Assembly: GCA_016930735.1 (NCBI GenBank)
Contig: JAFGGF010000441.1
Span: 1-15,026 of the forward strand
Direction of reading: 5' to 3'
Source: Prolixibacteraceae bacterium
Lineage (GTDB): Bacteria > Bacteroidota > Bacteroidia > Bacteroidales > Prolixibacteraceae
DNA length: 15,026 bases
A program made the translations under genes and the position numbers. The stretch's first letter is position 1; the number at the start of each line of letters is the position of its first letter. This document shows, one piece after another, positions 7,710-14,870 of the stretch. The notes beneath the pieces were generated by a model. The model was not told the origin of the DNA. It was given only the letters and a program-made list of their open reading frames with translations, and did not search any database.

Positions 7710-8956
7710 GATTCCCTAAGATTATAGGCCATTAAAGCATTCCCGTGCCTTACTAATAAAATTCCGTTGTTTATTACCTGGTGAGCCCAGTGTTCTTTAT
7801 CACCCAGGGGTATTTCAAATTTACTGATCAGCCTTATATTTTCAGGCGAAGCTTCAAAAAGGGCAATCTCCCCTTCCCTTTCAGAATATGCATAAAAAAG
7901 TCCATCGGAATAAATAACAATACCTCCGCCAAAATCTTTATTTTGTAAAATCATTTCTCCATTAGCAGCATCAATTACACGCCAGTCCTTTTTCTGATAG
8001 TTGGAAGTATAAATATAACCGTCCATAAAGATTTGTCCACCCATCAGGTTTAAAATACGGTTGTCGCGCCATAAAACCTGAACTTCTCTGCCGTCATCTG
8101 AAAGCTGAAATAATACCAATCCGGAACTATCCCTTCTTGATGCACTGCAAACCAACAGTTTTCCATCTTTATAAACAGGCGTATTTGCATGTATTTTATT
8201 ATCCTGGAACTGGTGGACCCGCCAGAACATTTCCCCTGTATTTGCATCAAATCCCATAACAGAGCCCGAAGTCATTGCAACCACCATTTTTTGTCCGTTA
8301 TGAATAAAATTCATTGGCGAACTATAAGTGGCAATCTCTCCTACTCCGGGGCTGGACCAAACCAAATTTCCGGTATAGCGGTTCAGGGCAACTACGTTAT
8401 TTTCTTTTCCTCCCGGCACGCAGATCAGGTTGTCGCCATCAACTAAAACCGATTCAGAAAAACCGAACTGGATTGTATCTGCCCCCAGGTCTTTTTTAAA
8501 GTCAACCGACCAAATCTCATTTCCATTGGTTTTATCAAGGCAATAAACTTTCCCTATACCGCTTTCAATATAAATATAATCGCCTGAAATTGTTGGTGTT
8601 GAACGTGGCCCATGAAAATTAACTCCCCAATCAGGCCCGTAAACTTTTTCCCAGAGAAGGCTTCCGTTTTCCTGGTTAAATACAAACAGGGTTCCCTGTG
8701 AGTTCAGCGTATCAGCAATTCCTGTAACATAAACTCTACCGTTGGCAACGGCTACGCTTCCATGCCCGTAACCCAGCCCTTCAAACGACCATAAAAGTTC
8801 GGGGCCATTTTCAGGCCATTCTTTTAACAGGTTTGATTCGTTGTAAATCCCATTGCGGTTTGGGCCCCGCCATTGTGAACTTTCATTTTCGGGTTGAACA
8901 GAACAGGAAACAACAATAAATAATAAAGCCGGCAGGATAAAGGTCAGTTTTTTCAT
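7706..8956 (-). CDS. PQQ-like beta-propeller repeat lipoprotein (416 aa)
   Basis: A cell-envelope lipoprotein with a signal peptide ending in the lipobox VVSC, so Cys18 is the predicted lipidated residue. The mature start holds QWRGPNRNG (28-36), the usual opening of this family. Blade-like repeats of the form (L/V)xxDxxTGxxxW follow: FVFNQENGSLLWE (91-103), VYCLDKTNGNEIWS (137-150), VVALNRYTGNLVWS (188-201) and VMGFDANTGEMFWR (233-246), plus a weaker one at 325-338. Relatives include BamB-like scaffolds and quinoprotein-like propellers. There is no dehydrogenase-sized catalytic domain, so enzymatic PQQ use is unlikely and the function is unknown. It starts 38 nt after the ftsY stop in the same direction and may be read from that operon. 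Its last bases overlap the kinase gene on the other strand. Confidence 0.85.
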   Translation of the reverse strand: MKKLTFILPALLFIVVSCSVQPENESSQWRGPNRNGIYNESNLLKEWPENGPELLWSFEGLGYGHGSVAVANGRVYVTGIADTLNSQGTLFVFNQENGSLLWEKVYGPDWGVNFHGPRSTPTISGDYIYIESGIGKVYCLDKTNGNEIWSVDFKKDLGADTIQFGFSESVLVDGDNLICVPGGKENNVVALNRYTGNLVWSSPGVGEIATYSSPMNFIHNGQKMVVAMTSGSVMGFDANTGEMFWRVHQFQDNKIHANTPVYKDGKLLVCSASRRDSSGLVLFQLSDDGREVQVLWRDNRILNLMGGQIFMDGYIYTSNYQKKDWRVIDAANGEMILQNKDFGGGIVIYSDGLFYAYSEREGEIALFEASPENIRLISKFEIPLGDKEHWAHQVINNGILLVRHGNALMAYNLRES

Positions 8957-8994
8957 TATTTTCAGATTAATTTGATTTTTTATAAAAGAATTAT

Positions 8995-9951
8995 TTATTC
9001 ATTTGAAAACAGGGATTCAACAAATTCACGCCTTCTGAAAATCTGGAGGTCTTCCATTTTTTCGCCTATGCCAATGTATTTAACTGGGATTTTAAACTGG
9101 TCGGAAATTCCCAGGACAACTCCGCCTTTGGCTGTTCCATCAAGTTTAGTCAAAGCCATGGCGGTTACGTCGGTTGCTTTTGTAAACTGTTTGGCCTGCT
9201 CAAAGGCATTCTGCCCGGTTGAGCCATCCAGAATCAGTAAAACCTCATTTGGTGCGTCAGGGATAACCTTTTGCATTACTTTTTTGATTTTTGAAAGTTC
9301 ATTCATCAGGTTGATTTTATTATGCAACCTTCCGGCAGTATCAATAATTACCACATCGGCGCCATTTGCTTTTGCTGATGAAAGGGCATCATATGCAACT
9401 GATGCCGGGTCGGCACCCATTTTTTGTTTTACGATCGGCACTCCTACCCTGTCGGCCCAAATTTGCAACTGGTCGATGGCAGCAGCCCTGAACGTATCGG
9501 CGGCACCAAGAACAACCTTTTTACCTGCCTGTTTGAAATTGTAGGCAAGTTTACCAATGGTTGTTGTTTTTCCAACTCCGTTAACACCTACAATCATAAT
9601 AACATATGGGTCATTCCGTTCAGGAAGGTCAAAATCGGAAACATCGGCTGAATTATTTTCTTCAAGCAAAGCTGAAATTTCTTCCATCAGTATCCGGTTA
9701 AGTTCTTCAACACCCAGGTATTTATCTTTCGAAACACGTGCTTCAATCCGTTCAATGATCTTTAAGGTGGTTTCAACGCCAACATCGGAAGTGATCAGCA
9801 CTTCTTCAAGGTTATCCAATACATCGTCGTCGACTTTAGATTTACCAACAACAGCCCTGCTTAACTTTTTAAATACGCTTTCTTTGGTTTTTAAAAGCCC
9901 TTTATCAAGGCTTTCCTTCTTCCTGCTGTTGAAACTTCCGAATAATCCCAT
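8995..9951 (-). CDS. ftsY: Signal recognition particle receptor FtsY (318 aa)
   Basis: The SRP receptor GTPase, which docks SRP-bound ribosomes at the inner membrane for co-translational insertion of membrane proteins. The N-terminal helical N domain spans about residues 15-105. The NG GTPase core shows the P-loop GVNGVGKTT (122-130), DTFRAAAIDQL (152-162), DTAGR (204-208) and TKLDGTAKGG (268-277), all intact. The acidic A domain found in Escherichia coli is nearly absent, which is common outside the Proteobacteria; the start MGLFGSF is probably a short membrane-binding helix. The gene lies downstream of rpmB, rpmG and the DUF4295 gene, an arrangement typical of Bacteroidota, but a terminator-like hairpin lies 34 nt before its ATG, so its level may be set separately. 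Confidence 0.97.
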   Translation of the reverse strand: MGLFGSFNSRKKESLDKGLLKTKESVFKKLSRAVVGKSKVDDDVLDNLEEVLITSDVGVETTLKIIERIEARVSKDKYLGVEELNRILMEEISALLEENNSADVSDFDLPERNDPYVIMIVGVNGVGKTTTIGKLAYNFKQAGKKVVLGAADTFRAAAIDQLQIWADRVGVPIVKQKMGADPASVAYDALSSAKANGADVVIIDTAGRLHNKINLMNELSKIKKVMQKVIPDAPNEVLLILDGSTGQNAFEQAKQFTKATDVTAMALTKLDGTAKGGVVLGISDQFKIPVKYIGIGEKMEDLQIFRRREFVESLFSNE

Positions 9952-9984
9952 GGCTTATTGAGTTAAAGAGTGGCTAAAATAAAT

Positions 9985-10020
9985 AAAAAAAGCTTTCACC
10001 TGTTGATGAAAGCCCCTTTT
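9985..10020 (-). terminator. Intrinsic terminator between the DUF4295 gene and ftsY
   Basis: Read on the minus strand, GCTTTCA pairs with TGAAAGC (10013-10007 with 9998-9992) across an 8-nt loop, followed directly by a run of seven T (complement of 9985-9991). CCCC and a T-run on the other side make it potentially bidirectional. It sits 20-odd nt past the DUF4295 stop, so it probably ends most ribosomal-protein transcripts while some read through into ftsY. Confidence 0.7.
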
Positions 10021-10039
10021 TACGAAATACAATATCTTG

Positions 10040-10192
10040 TTATTTTTTGAAATATCCCTTTACGTCGTCGTTAGGAACTACTTCTTCTTTGAATGTGTAT
10101 GCTCCGGTTTTTGGAGATTTTACCATTTTTATCACTTTGGCAAAACCTTTACCAGCACCTTTCTGTAATGTTGCAACCGTTTTCTTTGCCAT
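10040..10192 (-). CDS. DUF4295 small ribosome-associated protein (50 aa; probably bL38)
   Basis: A very basic 50-residue protein, MAKKTVATLQKGAGKGFAKV at the start, then KMVKSPKTGAYTFKEEVVP and a C-terminal NDDVKGYFKK. This is the DUF4295 family, which in Bacteroidota sits directly after rpmG. I recall that a cryo-EM study of the Flavobacterium johnsoniae ribosome described a new large-subunit protein named bL38, and I believe it is this family, but that identification is from memory. Its start lies 7 nt after the L33 stop, so translation is probably coupled. Length, charge and gene order all fit a structural ribosomal protein specific to the phylum. It is easily missed in annotation because of its size. 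Confidence 0.9.
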   Translation of the reverse strand: MAKKTVATLQKGAGKGFAKVIKMVKSPKTGAYTFKEEVVPNDDVKGYFKK

Positions 10193-10199
10193 ATCTTAA

Positions 10200-10382
10200 T
10201 TATTTAATTTCCTTGTGTACTGTAACTTTTTTGAGAATCGGATTGTATTTTTTCAATTCAAGGCGTTCAGGAGTATTTTTCCTGTTTTTGGTTGAAATAT
10301 AACGTGAGGTCCCCGGCATACCACTGTTTTTATGCTCGGTACATTCAAGAATAACCTGAACCCTGTTCCCTTTTTTTGCCAT
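10200..10382 (-). CDS. rpmG: 50S ribosomal protein L33 (bL33, 60 aa)
   Basis: A small basic protein of the large ribosomal subunit near the E site. The sequence has the L33 pattern: VQVILECTEHK (residues 8-18), then SRYISTKNRKNTPERLELKKYNP (26-48) and a Lys-rich tail. Of the CxxC zinc motifs found in the zinc-binding form only one Cys is kept (Cys14), so this is the zinc-independent type. Its length of 60 is usual for Bacteroidota. It lies between rpmB (16 nt upstream) and the DUF4295 gene (7 nt downstream). Confidence 0.97.
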   Translation of the reverse strand: MAKKGNRVQVILECTEHKNSGMPGTSRYISTKNRKNTPERLELKKYNPILKKVTVHKEIK

Positions 10383-10398
10383 TGCTCCTGATATTTAA

Positions 10399-10635
10399 TT
10401 ATTTATAATAACCTTTTTCTTTTGCTACTTCCAAAGCTTTTGTGATTCCCATTTTATTTATGGTCCGCAACCCTGCAGCCGAAACAGTAAGGCTTACCCA
10501 ACTGTTATCTTCAGGTAAGAAAAATTTCTTTTTAAAAAGGTTGACATGAAACTTCCTTTTTGTACGCCTCTTTGAGTGCGATACATTATTGCCAACCATC
10601 GGCTTCTTTCCTGTTATCTGACAAACTCTTGACAT
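10399..10635 (-). CDS. rpmB: 50S ribosomal protein L28 (bL28, 78 aa)
   Basis: A large-subunit ribosomal protein, recognisable from MSRVCQITGKKPMVGNNVSH at the start, the Arg/Lys run KRRTKRKF (22-29) and the ending SAAGLRTINKMGITKALE. I place the start at the ATG 10635-10633. The in-frame TTG five codons earlier is unlikely, because the family begins with MSR or MA(R/K) and the bases between form a purine-rich AAAAGAG leader. It is the first gene of the minus-strand cluster, preceded by a candidate promoter at 10682-10713. Confidence 0.97.
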   Translation of the reverse strand: MSRVCQITGKKPMVGNNVSHSKRRTKRKFHVNLFKKKFFLPEDNSWVSLTVSAAGLRTINKMGITKALEVAKEKGYYK

Positions 10636-10663
10636 CTCTTTTAAATTCAATTCGTTAAAAACA

Positions 10664-10713
10664 CGTTTTCAAAACGGTTCGCAAAATAAATACATTTTTG
10701 GCAAATAATCAAA
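10664..10713 (-). promoter_or_regulatory. Candidate Bacteroidota-type promoter and leader hairpin for rpmB
   Basis: On the minus strand a TTTG (complement of 10710-10713) is followed after 21 nt by TATTTTG (complement of 10682-10688). This resembles the Bacteroidota -33 TTTG and -7 TAnnTTTG pattern, one base short in the -7 element. A 13-bp palindrome, CGTTTTcAAAACG (10664-10676), lies where the RNA would begin. The -7 element is about 47 nt before the rpmB ATG. Confidence 0.4.
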
Positions 10714-10752
10714 TTGTACCGGAAGTTTTTGTATTAACAATTAACATTTGGG

Positions 10753-10768
10753 TGTAAACAATTTTACA
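10753..10768 (+). promoter_or_regulatory. CRP/FNR-like palindrome upstream of the MBOAT gene
   Basis: TGTAA-N6-TTACA is a perfect 5-6-5 palindrome (TGTAAACAATTTTACA), the half-site spacing used by CRP-family regulators. It lies 60 nt before the MBOAT ATG in the divergent gap with rpmB. No CRP-type regulator is encoded in the window, so binding is inference. No convincing plus-strand promoter was found for the MBOAT gene. Confidence 0.35.
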
Positions 10769-10828
10769 TTGATGAATAAACCCTATAAAAATCAATTTTA
10801 AATACCTTAGCATGTAAAATAAACCTGA

Positions 10829-12268
10829 ATGCTTTTTAATTCAGTTACATTTCTGGTTTTTATAACAATAGTCTTTCTGATTTACTGGAAAACAGCCGGT
10901 ATCTCAAACAGGTTAAATAAACTGGTATTGCTTTTAAGCAGTTATATTTTTTATGCCTGGTGGGACTGGCGGTTCCTTTCACTGATACTAATCAGTTCTG
11001 TAACGGACTACTTAATTGGAATTTTAATTTTCAGGAATAATGATAAAACCAGGCGAAAACTACTTTTAACAATCAGTATTTTAGTTAATATTGGAATCCT
11101 GGGCTTTTTTAAATATTTCAATTTTTTTGTTGATTCTCTTCATGAAATTTTAGGTTCACAGGTTAAAGAATTTTCAACATTGCATATAATTTTACCTGTT
11201 GGCATCAGTTTTTATACTTTTCAAACATTGAGTTATACTATTGATGTATACCGTAAAAAAATAAAACCAACCAGCTCCGCCCTGACGTTTTTTACATATG
11301 TTGCATTTTTTCCCCAGCTTGTTGCAGGCCCTATAGAACGTGCCGGTAATTTATTGCCTCAAATAGAAAAGAAAAAACAATTTTCTGAAAACCAGGCAAA
11401 AGAAGGTTTACGTTTGATTCTTTGGGGATTATTCAAAAAAATGGTTATTGCCGATCAGTTTGCCCGGGTGGTTGATTTGGTTTATGGCAATCCTGCAGGA
11501 TTTAATGGTTTTGAAATTCTTGTTGCAACATTGTTTTTTGGGTTTCAGATTTATTGCGATTTTTCCGGTTATTCCGATATTGCCATTGGTGTTGCTAAGC
11601 TTTTGGGAATTGAGTTAATGGTCAATTTCCGGACTCCTTATTTTGCTGCATCATTCAGGAATTTCTGGCAACGCTGGCATATTTCCCTTTCCACCTGGTT
11701 CCGCGATTATATTTATATCCCGCTTGGCGGAAACCGCTGCAGCAATTCGCGCTGGATTATTAATATCGTAATCACATTTGTTTTATCGGGTTTATGGCAT
11801 GGAGCCAGTGTTACGTTTATTATCTGGGGTGCGAGCCATGGAATACTGTTAATTGGTGAAAGGTATTTTCAAAGGATTTTTCACTTAAAAGGAAAATTCC
11901 AAAATATAATAGGTTGGATAATTACTTTTTCGCTGGTTAACCTTAACTGGATTTTTTTCCGTGCAGGGTCATTGCCTGAAAGTGTTACAATCTTTAAAAA
12001 TATTTTTTCGATGAAGGCGGCTTTTAATGAAAGCTTTATAAACCAGTTCAAAATGATAGGTGATGAACATTATCTTTCACTTGTTTTACTGGTTGCAACT
12101 CCTGTTTTAATTGCTACAGAAATTATAACAGGAAATAAAACATTTGCTGAACGGCTTTCTGGTTTTCCGCGTTTTGTCCGCTGGACTTTCTATTATGTGC
12201 TTTTAATAATGATTTTGTTTCTGGGAGTATTAAAAACTGCCCCGCAATTTATTTACTTTCAGTTTTGA
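10829..12268 (+). CDS. MBOAT family O-acyltransferase (AlgI/DltB/PatA class, 479 aa)
   Basis: A polytopic inner-membrane protein that is expected to move acyl groups (usually acetyl) across the membrane for O-acylation of an extracytoplasmic polymer. The N-terminus (MLFNSVTFLVFITIVFLIYW) and about ten further hydrophobic segments fit the family. Signature motifs are present: FFPQLVAGPIER (160-171), YCDFSGYSDIAIG (242-254), FRNFWQRWHISLSTWFRDY (276-294), YIPLGGN (296-302) and VLSGLWHG (318-325), with the catalytic His at 324. Length is as expected (about 470-480). The stop TGA overlaps the start of an SGNH gene, which forms the usual two-gene module like AlgI-AlgJ or PatA-PatB. No polysaccharide or teichoic-acid genes lie nearby, so the acceptor is unknown. 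Confidence 0.93.
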   Translation: MLFNSVTFLVFITIVFLIYWKTAGISNRLNKLVLLLSSYIFYAWWDWRFLSLILISSVTDYLIGILIFRNNDKTRRKLLLTISILVNIGILGFFKYFNFFVDSLHEILGSQVKEFSTLHIILPVGISFYTFQTLSYTIDVYRKKIKPTSSALTFFTYVAFFPQLVAGPIERAGNLLPQIEKKKQFSENQAKEGLRLILWGLFKKMVIADQFARVVDLVYGNPAGFNGFEILVATLFFGFQIYCDFSGYSDIAIGVAKLLGIELMVNFRTPYFAASFRNFWQRWHISLSTWFRDYIYIPLGGNRCSNSRWIINIVITFVLSGLWHGASVTFIIWGASHGILLIGERYFQRIFHLKGKFQNIIGWIITFSLVNLNWIFFRAGSLPESVTIFKNIFSMKAAFNESFINQFKMIGDEHYLSLVLLVATPVLIATEIITGNKTFAERLSGFPRFVRWTFYYVLLIMILFLGVLKTAPQFIYFQF

Positions 12269-13221
12269 TGAAAAGGTTCCTGATCCATATTATTTTATTT
12301 TTAATTCCATTGATTTTAGGTTGCATATACTTGTTTATCAGGCCTACTGACAAACAATTTGCTTACCACTTTGTAAAAGGCGAATGCAGCAATAAAGCCA
12401 GTTGGATTTACGACAGAATATTTATTAATAACGATCCTGTTGATGTGGTTTTTTTGGGTGATTCACACATCGCTAACGGATTAATGGATGATTACTTGCA
12501 GGCTCTTTTTGATTCTTTATTTCAGAATCCAGTAAATGTGGCCAATATTGGTTATTGCAGAGGCGGAAGAGATATTCAATATACTATGTTGAATGACTTA
12601 TTCAGGCATAAATCTCTAAAGATTTTAATATTAAATGTGGGTGAAGACGAGCCCAAAAAAGGCCATCCGGTATTTCCTTACCTTGCAACGACTTCTGAAT
12701 TGTTTGAATCATTTATTTATTTCAATCAGAAATTTTTCAAATTTATTTGGGTTGGCTTAACTACCCGGTTTGAAGATTTACGTTTGGAAATATTAAAAGG
12801 TAATGTTAATTATGAATTTAACTCAAAACTTTTTGGATATCAGGGTTCAAATCAAGTTATGAATATAACTGAACAGGAATTAAACCAAAAAAGGTGGGAA
12901 AAAAGGTTAAACCGTTGGAAATCCAAAGTTATCAGGAATATTGAATTAATATATTCAAAAAATTATTTGAAGAAAATAGTCCGGCTTGCCGATAAAAATA
13001 ATTGCCAGGTATTTTTCGTATATTTCCCTGAATCAGGTTCAAAACTGAAAACACCAATGCTTCAGGAGTTTTACGAAGATCTGGCACCGCTTATGTTTAT
13101 TCCGCAGGAAATCTCTTCCGATCCACTCAACTGGAAAGACCCCTCTCATTTCAATGATTCAGGGGCAAAAAAAATAACCGAATGGCTTTTTAAAGAAATT
13201 TCTGATAAGATATGTAATTAA
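12268..13221 (+). CDS. SGNH-type membrane-anchored protein, partner of the MBOAT (317 aa)
   Basis: Probably transfers or removes acyl groups on the outer face of the membrane together with the MBOAT. An N-terminal membrane anchor (residues 4-23) is followed by block I FLGDSHIANG (62-71, Ser66 nucleophile), a possible block II Gly in NIGYCRGG (93-100), a block III-like LNVGEDE (122-128), and the final catalytic pair in DPSHFNDSGA (Asp291, His294). This complete triad suggests an active enzyme. The ATG at 12268 shares its A with the MBOAT stop (TGATG), indicating translational coupling; an in-frame TTG at 12265 would lengthen it by one residue but is less likely. It differs from classical DltD and AlgJ enough that I give no symbol. 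Confidence 0.85.
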   Translation: MKRFLIHIILFLIPLILGCIYLFIRPTDKQFAYHFVKGECSNKASWIYDRIFINNDPVDVVFLGDSHIANGLMDDYLQALFDSLFQNPVNVANIGYCRGGRDIQYTMLNDLFRHKSLKILILNVGEDEPKKGHPVFPYLATTSELFESFIYFNQKFFKFIWVGLTTRFEDLRLEILKGNVNYEFNSKLFGYQGSNQVMNITEQELNQKRWEKRLNRWKSKVIRNIELIYSKNYLKKIVRLADKNNCQVFFVYFPESGSKLKTPMLQEFYEDLAPLMFIPQEISSDPLNWKDPSHFNDSGAKKITEWLFKEISDKICN

Positions 13222-13270
13222 TTATCTGAAATTTTTCCATGGTATTTTAAAGTTGTTTACCAGTTCCTTT

Positions 13271-13288
13271 TTTCTTTTCAGAAAGAAA
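13271..13288 (+). terminator. Possible weak terminator after the MBOAT-SGNH pair
   Basis: TTTCTTT (13271-13277) pairs with AAAGAAA (13282-13288) across a TCAG loop, and a short T-run (TATTTTT) follows. The stem has a single GC pair, so it is weak. It lies 49 nt past the SGNH stop and 27 nt before the next ATG. Confidence 0.3.
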
Positions 13289-13314
13289 CCTATTTTTAGC
13301 ATATCAACCAGTTT

Positions 13315-14148
13315 ATGAACCAGGAAAAGAATAAATATTACCCGACATTCCTCCAGGCTGTACATCTGGTCGTTTTATACATTTTTATTCAGACAGTTAT
13401 AGACTTCCCGCTCGCTGTTATCGATTATTATTATGGCACCGATTACCTGTACCTGCCGATAAAAAAGGTGGTGCTGGGTGTTGGCTCGGTTTTGTTTATT
13501 CTGTACTACGGCTACAGGAAATCAAAAAGCCGGATTCTGGAGATTTTCCCGCTCAGATTTTTTAATCCGCTGATTTTAATATTTGTAGCAACTTTTATTA
13601 TAGGGGCTCACGTACTGATCTCGGAAGCAAACCTATACGTTGAGAAATATATCCCCCCTCCCACCTGGTTTGTCCAGTTGTTCAACAATATTTTTGAAAG
13701 CGATTATGGCTGGCTGGGGGCTTTTGCAAAGGTGGTGGTTATAGCCCCGGTTATTGAAGAACTGATTTTCAGGGGAGTGATCATTCGTGGTTTTATGCGC
13801 AACTACCCGAAATTCCTCGCTGTTTTCCTCTCTGCGCTCCTGTTTGCACTGTTCCATTTAAACCCCTGGCAGTTCCCTGCAACCTTTGTTTTGGGGCTTT
13901 TGCTTGGTTGGTTAATGGTGAGGACACATAATATTATCCTTTGTATTATAACACATGCAATAAATAATTTTGTGGTTTTGCTCACTGTTGCCTACTGGGA
14001 AGACATTCAACAGAGTGCTTTTGCGCTGATGGAAAGGGAAAAGCAGCTTTCAACCGCTGCTCTGGTAGTTGCTTTTTCTGTGGTGGTAATTATTTTGCTC
14101 AGTTTTAAAAGGGTAAAAAAGCCGGCTGATAAAAACCTGAATTCCTGA
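13315..14148 (+). CDS. CPBP (CAAX/Abi-type) family intramembrane metalloprotease (277 aa)
   Basis: A polytopic membrane protein of the CPBP family, related to the Rce1 CAAX proteases and bacteriocin-immunity proteins. It has six to eight hydrophobic segments. The three family motifs are intact: EELIFRG (148-154, Glu148, Glu149 and Arg153), FALFH (177-181, His181) and HAINN (214-218, His214 and Asn218), so a metal-dependent glutamate protease site is plausible. The sequence between residues 100 and 140 is a longer, less hydrophobic loop facing one side. The substrate is unknown, and bacterial members are mostly uncharacterised. It begins 93 nt after the SGNH stop and ends 22 nt before the DUF456 gene, with which it is probably cotranscribed. 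Membership of the MBOAT operon is uncertain. Confidence 0.88.
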   Translation: MNQEKNKYYPTFLQAVHLVVLYIFIQTVIDFPLAVIDYYYGTDYLYLPIKKVVLGVGSVLFILYYGYRKSKSRILEIFPLRFFNPLILIFVATFIIGAHVLISEANLYVEKYIPPPTWFVQLFNNIFESDYGWLGAFAKVVVIAPVIEELIFRGVIIRGFMRNYPKFLAVFLSALLFALFHLNPWQFPATFVLGLLLGWLMVRTHNIILCIITHAINNFVVLLTVAYWEDIQQSAFALMEREKQLSTAALVVAFSVVVIILLSFKRVKKPADKNLNS

Positions 14149-14170
14149 TAATAATAAATTTGAATAAAAT

Positions 14171-14647
14171 ATGGATTACTTTTTAATAGCAATCGGGGCA
14201 ATATTTATGATCCTCGGATTTTTAGGGTGTATTTTACCGATTCTTCCGGGGCCGCCTTTGAGTTACATTGGTTTGTTGCTGCTTCATTTTACCGAACGAT
14301 ACCAGTTTTCAACCCGTTTCCTGATACTCTGGCTTGCCATTACCGTTGTTGTTTATGCCGTTGATTATGTTGTGCCTGCCTGGGGCACAAAAAAATTTGG
14401 CGGCAGCAAACGTGGCATCTGGGGCAGCATAATCGGGCTGATCCTTGGGCTGATCTTCTTCCCTCCCCTGGGGATAATTATTGGCCCCTTTGCCGGAGCG
14501 GTTGTTGGCGAATTAACCGGTGGAAAGGATACATCTGCTGCGTTAAAAGCCGGACTTGGTTCATTTATTGGTTTCCTGGTTGGTACACTTTTAAAATTGA
14601 TCACCTCCGGATTTATGACCTGGTATTTTATTAAGGCATTAGTTTAA
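14171..14647 (+). CDS. DUF456 domain-containing membrane protein (158 aa)
   Basis: A small integral membrane protein of the DUF456 family. It starts with a hydrophobic helix and the LPGPPLSYIGLLLLH motif (25-39), then a helix ending in DYVVPAWGTKKFGGSK (65-80). A glycine-rich stretch, GIWGSIIGLILGLIFF (82-97) through GPFAGAVVGELTGG (105-118) and GLGSFIGFLVG (128-138), suggests tightly packed helices of glycine-zipper type. Length is normal for the family. No molecular function is known for it. It follows the CPBP protease by 22 nt, and both are membrane proteins, so a shared transcript is likely but a shared function is not shown. Confidence 0.9.
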   Translation: MDYFLIAIGAIFMILGFLGCILPILPGPPLSYIGLLLLHFTERYQFSTRFLILWLAITVVVYAVDYVVPAWGTKKFGGSKRGIWGSIIGLILGLIFFPPLGIIIGPFAGAVVGELTGGKDTSAALKAGLGSFIGFLVGTLLKLITSGFMTWYFIKALV

Positions 14648-14667
14648 AGCTGCAAGTCTCAAGCTTC
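14647..14667 (+). repeat. Short heptad tract (AAGNNNC units)
   Basis: Three consecutive 7-bp units, AAGCTGC, AAGTCTC and AAGCTTC, follow directly on the DUF456 stop codon, sharing the AAG-start and C-end. A looser series of 7-mers (GAGCTGT, GCGCTAT, GCTCCTT, GAGCCAG) continues at 14694-14721 in another phase. Confidence 0.45.
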
Positions 14668-14738
14668 AAATTAATTTTAAATGAATGGGTTTTGAGCTGT
14701 GCGCTATGCTCCTTGAGCCAGCTATTTTTAATCTCTAA

Positions 14739-14794
14739 AATGCCTGATAGCTAATGATCAATGCCTAATGCCTAATGACCAATGACCAATGACA
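14739..14794 (+). repeat. Degenerate 7-bp tandem repeat array, eight units
   Basis: Eight consecutive heptads can be read in one phase. Seven begin AATG or nearly so: AATGCCT occurs three times, AATGACC twice, AATGATC once and AATGACA once; the exception is GATAGCT at 14746-14752. It is non-coding in all frames I checked and lies downstream of the DUF456 gene. Confidence 0.7.
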
Positions 14795-14870
14795 TGCCAC
14801 TTCAATCTTTTCTATCTCGTCAATCATATATTATCTATTGCTCAGAACAATAATTTTAGCTAAATTGTGC

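Noticed and set aside
7706..8956. PQQ-dependent dehydrogenase
   Set aside because: It is too short, and it shows lipoprotein and scaffold-type repeats without a recognisable catalytic region.
8972..9961. Long plus-strand frames across ftsY (190 and 134 residues)
   Set aside because: They are antisense to an intact ftsY with all GTPase motifs and have low-complexity Ser/Thr-rich composition.
10636..10650. Upstream TTG start extending L28 by five residues
   Set aside because: The L28 family starts at MSRVCQ, and the extra bases contain the purine-rich leader.
14739..14794. CRISPR array
   Set aside because: The repeats are 7 bp with no spacers and no cas genes are present.
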